From the NCBI GenBank assembly GCA_013360285.1, contig JABWCM010000003.1, forward strand, positions 1-64,000: a stretch of DNA of 64,000 nt. Direction: 5' to 3'. The position numbers and the translations under genes were made by a program. The stretch is from Myxococcales bacterium (GTDB lineage Bacteria > Myxococcota_A > UBA9042 > JABWCM01). Position 1 is the stretch's first letter. Every line of letters starts with the position of its first letter. A model generated the notes under the pieces. That model saw only the letters and a list, made by a program, of their open reading frames with translations, did no database searches and had not been told where the DNA came from. Positions 28,375 through 37,558 of the stretch are shown here, piece after piece.

Positions 28375-29040
28375 ATGTCGTCGTCGATTTTGACCGTTCA
28401 CATTTCCGGGTCGGCCGTACCCGTTGCCGCGTGCTTAAAACGATATTTTGCGATGCGCGGTTATGCTCCCGTTCCTCGGTCGAGCGATGACCCGCCGGTT
28501 GCAGAATTTGTCGTCATCGCCGCTCCGCCCGGAGGTTATGTTACCATTGTTCCCGATCCACCCGACCAGTGTGAAGATACGGTCGTCGCTTATTTAAGCC
28601 AGCAGCTTCGTTCCCGATCCTACCTTGTTTTGCTGGGCGACGCGTCGGCAATGGCGAAACGTTTTGATTCCGGCACAGAAACTGCTTCGGCCACTTTGAC
28701 CCCAAACGATTTTGTTTCGACAGGTGATCCGTCTTTGGGCGCACTCCTGAAATCCCCTAACGGCCCCCAAGCCGGCCTCGAAACTCTTGGCTTACGTTAT
28801 CTTACTTTGGGTACGGTGGATCCCAAAAGTGTGATTCGGCTCGGCTTTGCGGCGACGGGTCGCCGTGCCGCGGGTGCTCTCGTGATCGATCCGTTGTTGC
28901 AATGCCCCTTCTGTAGACATCCGATGATAGAACGGGTTGGGCCACGAGGTCGTTTTTTTGGTTGCAGCCAATTTCCATCCTGCAAAGGGATGCTTACCGA
29001 AGCTCAGGCCAACAAACAACGGAAGGTCTCAGGTTTGTGA
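28375..29040 (+). CDS. Protein with C-terminal topoisomerase-I-type C4 zinc finger
   Basis: CPFCRHPMIERVGPRGRFFGCSQFPSCKG at the C-terminus; no topoisomerase catalytic domain. Confidence 0.7.
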   Translation: MSSSILTVHISGSAVPVAACLKRYFAMRGYAPVPRSSDDPPVAEFVVIAAPPGGYVTIVPDPPDQCEDTVVAYLSQQLRSRSYLVLLGDASAMAKRFDSGTETASATLTPNDFVSTGDPSLGALLKSPNGPQAGLETLGLRYLTLGTVDPKSVIRLGFAATGRRAAGALVIDPLLQCPFCRHPMIERVGPRGRFFGCSQFPSCKGMLTEAQANKQRKVSGL

Positions 29041-29044
29041 GATT

Positions 29045-31273
29045 TCATTTGTTGAGTTTTTCGAGCGCCATGCCGCCGGGATAACCATAACTGACATCGT
29101 CGTCAAATCCGTACACGACAATTCCGAATTTCTCACCGGCAGTCGATTGAATCGTGTGGACACCGTCGGCGATAGGGAGGCGCGCAGCCGCCCACTGACT
29201 ATTGATTTGGGTCAACGAAATGGGCGTCCCGTTGTCCAGAATAATCGTTGCTCCGACCGGAGCGATTACGTTTAGGTAGTCGAGATAATACTTATTCGGT
29301 ACCAGAAATAGGTATTCATTACGGAATTGTTCTACTGGCGCCGCTAAGATAAAAGCCGGGTCTCCAATGGGTTCGCACGACTGATTCGCCACGGCACAGA
29401 TATGGCCCGCTGGACAACTGCCGGGTGCGGTATTGGTGCAGATATTCGGCATAAAACACATATTCTGAATCGGTTCGCATGCGGATCCGTTTTTGCAACC
29501 TGTTTGGCAATCGCCGTTGATTTCGAAGCTCGATGCCAGGTATTGACCCACCAGGATCGGTTTGGTTGCATCAATTTGAAAGTCCGCGGTGGATTTCAGT
29601 TCGTAATATTGGCCTTTTTTCAACGGTGGAATCGGCGTTTGCGGTGGGTTGGTAATCACCGTGGTATTGTCTTCAGACGCCAATATCCGCCAGTAATCCG
29701 GCTCCACACCCCGATTGTGGCTACGGCTTGCTACGTACGTTTTCCCCCATGCGCTGACTGGAATCATCTGTTCTTCTAGGTGATCGGCACAACACTGGGT
29801 GCCTGTGATGGCAGCCTCGTGGCCTCCGAACACACCCACAGGCTTGCTCGAAGTTACGCTGGAGCCGGTCAAATCCGCGACTGGTGAATCCGATTCGATG
29901 CTAAGCACCTCGTAGGGTTGGAGAGTCGTCTTGTAACTCTCCCCGGTCTTCAACGCCGGCACACCCACCCCTGCTTTGGTAGGCGCACTGACGGTGACCG
30001 TCACCTCCGTGTCGGAAAAGCCTGCAACTACGGTCAGATAACCGCGATAACTCACGTCGGTCTGACGCCGTGTCATGACCAGGTACTCTGTGCCCCAGGT
30101 ATTGGACGGAAACAAAACACTTGCGTCGTTGGAAAACACCCCCACGTTTTCAAGGGGATTGAATTGATATGCCACAATCGGTGCCGTTGCTGCCACCCTC
30201 CAAGCCCGTGCGGCTTTCATCGATCCATTCACGTTGTGTGGTGGCAGGTTAAAAATATGGAGCCCACCCGCTGGAACCCAAGCGGTCGCCTGCGGGGCAC
30301 CGGCATCCTCCTTACGAATGGTTACTTCCGCATCCGATGTACTCGTATTGCTCACGACGATGGCATACTGGGCATTATCTGCACCCGGTACGTCCGCAGA
30401 ACCCGAAGCATTGTCGAGATCCACCGCCCAATAGTCACATCCAACGTTGGTGTTGAATTTAATATCTCCAGAACACAGCGACTGACATTTTCCGGCGATG
30501 CACGCCTGCCCGGCGCTGCAGGTTGCAACAAATTCCCAACCAGACCCGTCACCTTTGCATTTGTATCCGTCTTTCCCCTCACATTTACCTGTTCCTGGGT
30601 AACATAACAAACATTGACCGTCGAAACATTGAGCCAGTTCGGCACAGTCTTCAATGACTTGATATTCAGAACCGTCTTCGGTGCATTGAACGGCGTCTCC
30701 GTCTTTACACGCTTTTGTTCCCGGAATACATCCGGTACATTTTCCGCTCTGACATGTTCCAGGGGAACAATCGAACAGATCAAAGCCGGTTCCGTCTGCG
30801 TTGCACGACTGCACGGCATTCGCATTGCAGGTTTCGCTGTTCGGTTCACACAGCTTGGGTTGACACAATCCGGATTTACACATTTCGCCTGATTTACAGT
30901 CGGTCGAAGACGTACATTGACCACAGGTGCCCGATGGCAAACAAATTGCCATATCGGGTGGGCAATCGCCGTCGGTACCGCATGACGTCAGCACCATATC
31001 CAACGGGTCAACGATGTCTTGTGCAGGTGTGCTGTCACCGCCATTCAGTCCGTCGGTTTGTGGATTGCCGCCGATCCAGCCGGAAGAGTCGTTTGGGTCA
31101 TCTGGCGCGCCCCCGGTATCCGGCGTACCTACCTGTGGGTTTGTCGTCCAGCCGTTATCCTCGGCACGATCCGGGGTGGAACATGACGGGATATGGCTTA
31201 GAAGGGCCATCATTCCAAACAGCATTGTCGACAGTCGAGACGCCACAAACCAGTGGCCAAATGGATACCGCAT
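29045..31273 (-). CDS. IgGFc-binding-like secreted protein with N-terminal Cys-rich repeats
   Basis: AQYAIVVSNTSTSDAEVTIRKEDAG...VPAGGLHIFNLPPHNVNGSM...APIVAYQFNPLENVGVFSNDASVLFPSNTWGTEYLVMTRR; repeats CxxGxCxGCIPGTKACKDGDAVQCTEDGSEYQVI. Confidence 0.8.
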   Translation of the reverse strand: MRYPFGHWFVASRLSTMLFGMMALLSHIPSCSTPDRAEDNGWTTNPQVGTPDTGGAPDDPNDSSGWIGGNPQTDGLNGGDSTPAQDIVDPLDMVLTSCGTDGDCPPDMAICLPSGTCGQCTSSTDCKSGEMCKSGLCQPKLCEPNSETCNANAVQSCNADGTGFDLFDCSPGTCQSGKCTGCIPGTKACKDGDAVQCTEDGSEYQVIEDCAELAQCFDGQCLLCYPGTGKCEGKDGYKCKGDGSGWEFVATCSAGQACIAGKCQSLCSGDIKFNTNVGCDYWAVDLDNASGSADVPGADNAQYAIVVSNTSTSDAEVTIRKEDAGAPQATAWVPAGGLHIFNLPPHNVNGSMKAARAWRVAATAPIVAYQFNPLENVGVFSNDASVLFPSNTWGTEYLVMTRRQTDVSYRGYLTVVAGFSDTEVTVTVSAPTKAGVGVPALKTGESYKTTLQPYEVLSIESDSPVADLTGSSVTSSKPVGVFGGHEAAITGTQCCADHLEEQMIPVSAWGKTYVASRSHNRGVEPDYWRILASEDNTTVITNPPQTPIPPLKKGQYYELKSTADFQIDATKPILVGQYLASSFEINGDCQTGCKNGSACEPIQNMCFMPNICTNTAPGSCPAGHICAVANQSCEPIGDPAFILAAPVEQFRNEYLFLVPNKYYLDYLNVIAPVGATIILDNGTPISLTQINSQWAAARLPIADGVHTIQSTAGEKFGIVVYGFDDDVSYGYPGGMALEKLNK

Positions 31274-31474
31274 TTTGTTTACCTACAACGATAGACGCGC
31301 TCGCTTAGCGCGTGGGCAGAGTGTAACAGGTTCGTGTTTTCGAATCGACGGCGTTTTTACGTCCGGTCGGCCGGGAATGTCCGGAAGGCTCCGGCGCTTG
31401 CTTCCTCAACGGCGAGGGATCTACAATGCTGCCCATTTCGAGGTCCCCTTTGGATATTCGTGAGAGAAGGAGTG

Positions 31475-32035
31475 ATGATGATGGTGGTTGAATTCTGGAA
31501 AAAAATGGTGCCGATGTTGTTGTTGTTTATGGCCGGTCTGTTCGCCGGTTGTCCCGATGAAGGCGCATCCAACAGTTGTTTGACCGGTTATTATACCGAC
31601 CCCCAGGCCATTGATCCGAACGCCTGCATTATTTGTCAGGTCGGCACGCCGGGTTATGATGCCTACGAAAAGGCAAAAAACAACCAGGTGGTAGGTGGAA
31701 ATAATGACGATGCATTCGGGTTTGACACCGTGGTTGCGGCTTTGACCTCGTCGGAGTCGGAATATGTGCAGACAACTGGTGCATTGGACAACCCCGGGGT
31801 TTCAACAGCCTGCAATCCGACTTGCGGACCGGGATTTTATTGTTGTGCGCTTGGTTCCGGACCGATGTGTGTGTCCGGCACTTGCCTCAACAGCAGCGGT
31901 GGGTGTCGTGGAAACAATACAACCGGCGGAGGCAACACTGGCGGCGGCAATCTGCTCCCTGACACCTCGTCGACCGGTGGTGACGACATCGTAGTGCCCG
32001 AAGACGATGATTCCGCCGAGCCCAGCATCGACTAA
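31475..32035 (+). CDS. Small Cys/Gly-rich lipoprotein
   Basis: AGAAGGAG then MMMVVEFWKKMVPMLLLFMAGLFAGCPDEG; lipobox FAGC; acidic C-terminus. Confidence 0.65.
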   Translation: MMMVVEFWKKMVPMLLLFMAGLFAGCPDEGASNSCLTGYYTDPQAIDPNACIICQVGTPGYDAYEKAKNNQVVGGNNDDAFGFDTVVAALTSSESEYVQTTGALDNPGVSTACNPTCGPGFYCCALGSGPMCVSGTCLNSSGGCRGNNTTGGGNTGGGNLLPDTSSTGGDDIVVPEDDDSAEPSID

Positions 32036-32151
32036 CATCCAGACCCCTCGCCGGCACGCCCGTTTTCTTATCCACTTTCGTTTAGATGGTGTTTGATACC
32101 GTGCCCGTGCGGCCCATGTCTGGGTCCGGTCACCAACAATCGAGGTGTTGG

Positions 32152-33771
32152 ATGCGTAAAAACGACGCTCAGCGCGTTTCTGTGGAAGTAACAAGCCGTG
32201 TTCTTGCTCAAAACGTTCAAATGGCCCGGCAATCTGGCGGGATGCCGCTCGAAAACCTGCTCAACGATACATTATACAACGAACGAAAACGCCTTGAACG
32301 CGAACCATCCTCATCGGTGCGAGATCATGACATTGCGTTTTGGAACGAGGTCAGCAAAACACTAGGTCGAGCCTCGGAAGAACAGGTCAAAGATCTCGCG
32401 AGACGGGTCATTGAGCGTTATGTTTTCGAGATCATGGGTGAATTTGATGAGACCTTTTATCGATTGACCACCAAGATATTGCCGATGGGGTTGGTGGCGT
32501 TGCTCAACGGGGTATCGCCCAGACGTCTACTGGGTGGCGCAAAAGCATTTCCCCGGGTTGAAGACTCGATCCGGGTCGAAGGCGAGATTACGACAATCAA
32601 AAATCTTGCCAATCGTGGCACTGTGATATTGGTGCCAACCCATTTGTCGCATACCGACAGTGTGTTGGTTGGTTGGGCGTTGTATCATCTTGGTTTACCG
32701 CCATTTTTGTACGGCGCCGGTCTCAATCTGTTCGCCAACCCCGTGATGGGCTTTTTTATGAGCAATCTAGGGGCTTATAAGGTGGATCGAAAAAAGAACA
32801 ATCTGCTCTACAAACAAGTGCTCAAAACCTATGCCACAGTTGCGCTGGAACTGGGATATCACAATTTGTTTTTTCCCGGAGGCACTCGATCACGGTCCGG
32901 TGAGGTGGAACGCCATCTTAAATTAGGTCTTGTAAGCACTGGACTGCTTGCATATATCCGTAACTTACAGGCAGGTAAGACCAACCCCAATATTTATATC
33001 GTGCCGGCAACCATCAACTATCCTCTTGTGCTCGAAGCCGAAACCTTAATCGACGATCACTTAAAGGAAGAAGGTAAAGCCCGTTATATCATCACCGACG
33101 ACGAGTTTTCTCAGCCTGAGCGGGTCTGGACCTTTTTCCGCAACACGATGCAGCTTGAGGCACGAATTCATTTGCGTGTTTGTGAGCCGTTCGATGTGTT
33201 TGGCAATCCCGTGGATTCCGATGGCAACAGCCGTGATTGGCGGGGACGGATCATCGATCCGTCGCGGTATGTCATGAAAAATGACCGGCCCCAGGTTTCG
33301 GCACAACGGGATGAACAGTTCACCCGGGAGTTGGGCGTGCAGATCGCTGCGTCATATATGCGCAACAACACACTTTTTGCCACTCATGTGCTGGCTTTTG
33401 TGGTTTTTCGCCTTCTGCGTACCGACAATCCGAGTTTGGACCTGTACCGTCTTCTGCGCACCGGCGGCAGCGCCGACAGTCTTGAACTTAATCGGGTATA
33501 TGATGCGGTCGAAATGTTTGTCGCACTTTTAGCGCAAAAAGAAGATGCCAATCAATTACGACTTACGCCGAACTTGCGGCGCCAACCAGCCGACGAGGTT
33601 GTGGCGGAAGCCTTGAAATACTTTGGTACCTATCATTTACATCACGTGTTGGAACGCCGTGGTGATCGCATTTTCCCGACTGATATGAATTTGCTATATT
33701 ACTATCAGAATCGCTTAAGTGGCTACGGGCTGGAGCAACAGCTCGATCTGGCTGTTAGGAGCGCAGCATGA
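32152..33771 (+). CDS. Glycerol-3-phosphate/1-acylglycerol-phosphate O-acyltransferase (PlsB-like)
   Basis: PTHLSHTDSVLVGWAL (HX4D type), FFPGGTRSRSGEVERHLKLGL; stop overlaps gpsA start (ATGA). Start MRKNDAQ at 32152 preferred over 32086. Confidence 0.83.
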   Translation: MRKNDAQRVSVEVTSRVLAQNVQMARQSGGMPLENLLNDTLYNERKRLEREPSSSVRDHDIAFWNEVSKTLGRASEEQVKDLARRVIERYVFEIMGEFDETFYRLTTKILPMGLVALLNGVSPRRLLGGAKAFPRVEDSIRVEGEITTIKNLANRGTVILVPTHLSHTDSVLVGWALYHLGLPPFLYGAGLNLFANPVMGFFMSNLGAYKVDRKKNNLLYKQVLKTYATVALELGYHNLFFPGGTRSRSGEVERHLKLGLVSTGLLAYIRNLQAGKTNPNIYIVPATINYPLVLEAETLIDDHLKEEGKARYIITDDEFSQPERVWTFFRNTMQLEARIHLRVCEPFDVFGNPVDSDGNSRDWRGRIIDPSRYVMKNDRPQVSAQRDEQFTRELGVQIAASYMRNNTLFATHVLAFVVFRLLRTDNPSLDLYRLLRTGGSADSLELNRVYDAVEMFVALLAQKEDANQLRLTPNLRRQPADEVVAEALKYFGTYHLHHVLERRGDRIFPTDMNLLYYYQNRLSGYGLEQQLDLAVRSAA

Positions 33772-34823
33772 CTACCGCATCGCGCACTTCTGTAGGTGTG
33801 CTTGGGGGTGGCAGTTGGGGCACTACGTTGGCCCATTTGTATGCTTTTGCCGGCAATGAGGTGTTGTTGTGGGTCAGACGCGGAGAGCAGGCAGATGAAA
33901 TCAATTCCGCGCACACCAACACGCGATACCTTCCGGGGTATTCGATACACCCGAACGTCCGTGCAACATTGGACATGGAAGAAGTTGCGAAAGCCTGCGA
34001 TGTGATTGTTGTGTCGGTACCTTCTCATTCGTTGCGGGAAACCGCCTATGAGCTGGGCAATTATGTTGGTGGAGATCAGATTCTGGTCAGCGCGACCAAA
34101 GGGCTTGAACCTGGGACTTTTGCGCGAATGACCGATATCTTACGCCAAGAAACGTGCTGCAAAAAAGTCGGTTCACTTAGTGGTCCCAACCTGGCCCGGG
34201 AAATCATGGATGGACACCCCGCCGCAACGGTGATCGCGTCCGCGTACGACGAAGTGATCGAACGAGGAGCACAAATGCTTGCGTCGTCGGTAATTCGGGT
34301 ATACGGAAACCGCGATGTCGTTGGGGTGGAACTCGCGGGTGCGTTAAAAAATATTTTGGCGATTGCATCGGGATTGGCGACGGGCCTGGGGATGGGAGAC
34401 AACGCCAAGGCATTCATGATTACCCGGGGGCTGGCCGAAGTATCGCGTTTGGCGGTGGCCGCGGGAGCCAATCCGCTGTCATTTAGTGGTCTGGCGGGTG
34501 TGGGAGATGTCATTGCCACCTGTTCAAGCCCATTGTCCAGGAATCATCAAGTGGGTAAGCGTCTTGGAGAGGGCGAGAAGCTTGCCGATATCCTAAAATC
34601 AATGGTGATGGTTGCCGAAGGTGTCAATACCACCAAGGTGGCTATGGAGTACGCCACGACACTCGGTGTAGAACTACCGATTACCGGAGGGGTATATCAG
34701 ATCCTGTTTCATGAGACTCGCCCCATGGAAGTAATCGAAAAGTTAATGGTTCGTCGGGCTACGTACGAAATTGACGGCTCGCCCATTTTGCCGGCGCGGA
34801 TACCAACCCAGCCACCTAGGTAG
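33768..34823 (+). CDS. gpsA: NAD(P)-dependent glycerol-3-phosphate dehydrogenase
   Basis: VGVLGGGSWGTTLAHLYAFAGNEVLLWVRR; VSATKGLEP; SGPNLAREI; ALKNILAIASGLATGLGMGDNAKAFMITRGLAE. Confidence 0.96.
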   Translation: MTTASRTSVGVLGGGSWGTTLAHLYAFAGNEVLLWVRRGEQADEINSAHTNTRYLPGYSIHPNVRATLDMEEVAKACDVIVVSVPSHSLRETAYELGNYVGGDQILVSATKGLEPGTFARMTDILRQETCCKKVGSLSGPNLAREIMDGHPAATVIASAYDEVIERGAQMLASSVIRVYGNRDVVGVELAGALKNILAIASGLATGLGMGDNAKAFMITRGLAEVSRLAVAAGANPLSFSGLAGVGDVIATCSSPLSRNHQVGKRLGEGEKLADILKSMVMVAEGVNTTKVAMEYATTLGVELPITGGVYQILFHETRPMEVIEKLMVRRATYEIDGSPILPARIPTQPPR

Positions 34824-34828
34824 TCGAC

Positions 34829-35776
34829 GTGAACGCGAGCGTTTCTTCACAAATCGACAATTACCCGTTTGATCGTTCGGACGACCGGGTTTTTATGCCC
34901 GACTTTTCCGGCACAATTTACACGTGGGATATCGACAAAACCTACTTACGAAGCCGCTTCAATTCCGTATTGGATTTGGCCAAAGTTGCGATTGAACTTG
35001 CCATCGACAAGTATGCGATCGACGGGACCGTTGCTCTGCTGCACGCGATTCGTCGCGGTCCTGGTCCCAAACCCAGGCAGACCCCGTTGTATTTTGTTTC
35101 GGCGAGTCCACCACAACTTCGAAAAATTCTCACGAAGAAGATGTTGCTCGACGGTGTCGAGTTTGACGGTATTACGTTAAAGGACCAGTTTGCTTACTTA
35201 ATGCGACTGAGATTTTCCCATCTCCGGTCACAGATGGGATACAAATTGGTTGCTTTGTTGACCAATCGGCGGGAGCACCCCATAGCGGCTCAGGAAATTC
35301 TGTTTGGCGACGATAGCGAATCTGATGCAATGATTTACTGGACGTATGCAAAGATTCTGCGCGGTGAACTTCGAGGGGCGGCGTTGTCGCAGGAATTGTT
35401 GCGTGCCGGGGTTGTGCCCGACGACAGCAAACTGATCGTTCAACTTTCCGAGTCGATAGAGCCGACCGATGCAGTTCGCAGGGTATTCATTCACCTGGAA
35501 ACGGGTAAAAAACCGGCGGATTTTGAGCGATTTACGCCGCTTGTGGTGCCGAGCAAAAGCCCTGTTCAAGCCGCATTGGTGTTGGCTTCTATGGGAGAAA
35601 TCGCCGAGCAGGGGGTTTTTGATGTTGCAAAAGAAATCATGCGTCGGGGTCGTACTACGTTGGAAGAGTTATGGAGTTTGGTCAACGACGCGCGCGCCCG
35701 CAAACTGGTTTTCGGTTTATGGAACGCCGCGTTGGTTGAACGCTTGTTTGCGGAAGTCGCCACACCGGGGCAATAA
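34829..35776 (+). CDS. App1/DUF2183-like HAD phosphatase (putative phosphatidate phosphatase)
   Basis: TWDIDKTYLRSRF (DxDxT), PLYFVSASPPQLRKIL, LTNRREHPIAAQEILFGDDSESDAMIY. Confidence 0.72.
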   Translation: MNASVSSQIDNYPFDRSDDRVFMPDFSGTIYTWDIDKTYLRSRFNSVLDLAKVAIELAIDKYAIDGTVALLHAIRRGPGPKPRQTPLYFVSASPPQLRKILTKKMLLDGVEFDGITLKDQFAYLMRLRFSHLRSQMGYKLVALLTNRREHPIAAQEILFGDDSESDAMIYWTYAKILRGELRGAALSQELLRAGVVPDDSKLIVQLSESIEPTDAVRRVFIHLETGKKPADFERFTPLVVPSKSPVQAALVLASMGEIAEQGVFDVAKEIMRRGRTTLEELWSLVNDARARKLVFGLWNAALVERLFAEVATPGQ

Positions 35777-35779
35777 CCT

Positions 35780-37558
35780 ATGTCGGACTGTCCTCATCGT
35801 CCCGAATGTCCGGGATGTCCTCTAATCGAATTGCCGTATGCAGAGCAACTCCGTGGCAAACATCAAACAACGATTGCAGCGTTGAATGCATATCGCAGTA
35901 CGAATCCGATGTTTGCCGACATCAAGGTACATGACCCGATACCTGCAAAAATGCGGCGCCGTTATCGTCTGCGTGTCAAATGGGTTGTGGATGGCAGCCA
36001 CATTGGCCTTTATGGGCCACAACATCATGTAGTCGATACACCCGATTGTGTCGTGGTCCCTGAAGTTGCACTTCGTATCGCCAACGTGTTTCGCGGACAA
36101 CTGCCATATCTTCCTAACGGCTCCCGGCTAGTCGCATTGGACATTCGTACCGATGGACAGGGCAACGCGGTGCCGACGTTGATTCTGGAAGGTGTTGATG
36201 GTGGTGCTTCACATCCCGATATTCGTCAGGACGGTGCTCGTCTAGCTCGAATGGTCATGAGTCAATTACCGGGTGAGGTCATCGGAGTCGCGGTTGGGGT
36301 GCGATCCGGGTCGGCGGCGACCGTGCTGGGCGAAGCCCCGATTCCTGTTTTGGGAACCACGGAGTTGAGTCAGCAGGTTGGAAGTGTCGTGGTTCAGTCA
36401 CCCGCGGGAGTGTTTACCCAAGTTCATGCCGATCAGGCAGCCCTTCTGCAAAAAAAAATCCGGGAAGTGGTATCAACACAACCGGGTATAGCCGGGGGGA
36501 GTGTGGTTGACCTATACGCGGGAACCGGGGCGCATGGCTTGGCCGTTTCCGATATTGCGGAACAAACGGTGCTGGTTGAATCTTATGAGCCGGCTGCCGA
36601 AGCGGCGTGGAGGTCAGCACAACATCTGCCTCGCCATCTTGGAGACAAAGTCGATGTGTGGGCGATGCCGGTCGAGGAAGCGTTAACCGACCTGGGTACC
36701 GACACCCCCCGACCGTGGGTCGTGATAGCCAACCCTCCTCGTTCTGGATTGTCGGCTGATACGTTGTACGGACTGATTGGGAGTCAGCCGGAACGGATCG
36801 TGATGGTCAGTTGCGATCCGGAGACGTTGGCGCGGGATATGGCGATTTTGGCGGGTTTCGGATATCGGGCCGCGGATGCTTATCCCATTGATATGATTCC
36901 GGAAACGCCCCATATTGAAACCGTTGTGGTTTTGCAGGCGGGGTCTCCCCCACGCCTTCCCATACGTTATCAAGGCGACCATTTTGTTGCGGTGGACAAA
37001 CCGCCCCTGTTGCCCACTATCCCCCATTCCGAATGGCCGTGGTCGGCACTGGAATCGGTTCGCCGGGATTTTCCGGACGTCCAACCATTGCATCGGTTGG
37101 ACGTGGGTACATCAGGGTTGGTGTTGTTCGGCGATCCATCGCGGGAAAATCCAATCCAGTCTGCTCAGAAAACCTACCTGGCTTTGGTCAAAGGCATCAC
37201 TCATAAGGGTGGGAATATCACTAGACCCGTTTGGGAAAATGGGAGGGAATGGACTGCTCATACCCGATACAAAAGGGTCGACGTTATCGCGGGCCATTCG
37301 TTGGTTGAGGTATCGTTGCTGACCGGCAGAACACACCAAATCAGAAAGCATTTCGCTATAATAGGCCATCCGGTCCTGGGCGATGATCGTTACGGAGATC
37401 CGGCGACCAATCGACATTTTGCTATGCGGTCCGGCCTGATTCGTCCGTTTTTGCACGCGGCGACTCTGCGTTGGGATGGCGGGGAAATAACCAGTCCACT
37501 ATGGCCCGATCTGCAAACGACGTTGACAAACTTGGGCATGACAAAGTTAGGGCGTTAA
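35780..37558 (+). CDS. Fusion: RlmD/TrmA-family RNA m5U methyltransferase plus RluA-family pseudouridine synthase
   Basis: CPHRPECPGCPL (Fe-S cysteines), VVDLYAGTGAHGLAV, VIANPPRSGL, MVSCDPETLARD; then QPLHRLDVGTSGLVLFG and GRTHQIRKHFAIIGHPVLGDDRYG in one ORF. Confidence 0.9.
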   Translation: MSDCPHRPECPGCPLIELPYAEQLRGKHQTTIAALNAYRSTNPMFADIKVHDPIPAKMRRRYRLRVKWVVDGSHIGLYGPQHHVVDTPDCVVVPEVALRIANVFRGQLPYLPNGSRLVALDIRTDGQGNAVPTLILEGVDGGASHPDIRQDGARLARMVMSQLPGEVIGVAVGVRSGSAATVLGEAPIPVLGTTELSQQVGSVVVQSPAGVFTQVHADQAALLQKKIREVVSTQPGIAGGSVVDLYAGTGAHGLAVSDIAEQTVLVESYEPAAEAAWRSAQHLPRHLGDKVDVWAMPVEEALTDLGTDTPRPWVVIANPPRSGLSADTLYGLIGSQPERIVMVSCDPETLARDMAILAGFGYRAADAYPIDMIPETPHIETVVVLQAGSPPRLPIRYQGDHFVAVDKPPLLPTIPHSEWPWSALESVRRDFPDVQPLHRLDVGTSGLVLFGDPSRENPIQSAQKTYLALVKGITHKGGNITRPVWENGREWTAHTRYKRVDVIAGHSLVEVSLLTGRTHQIRKHFAIIGHPVLGDDRYGDPATNRHFAMRSGLIRPFLHAATLRWDGGEITSPLWPDLQTTLTNLGMTKLGR

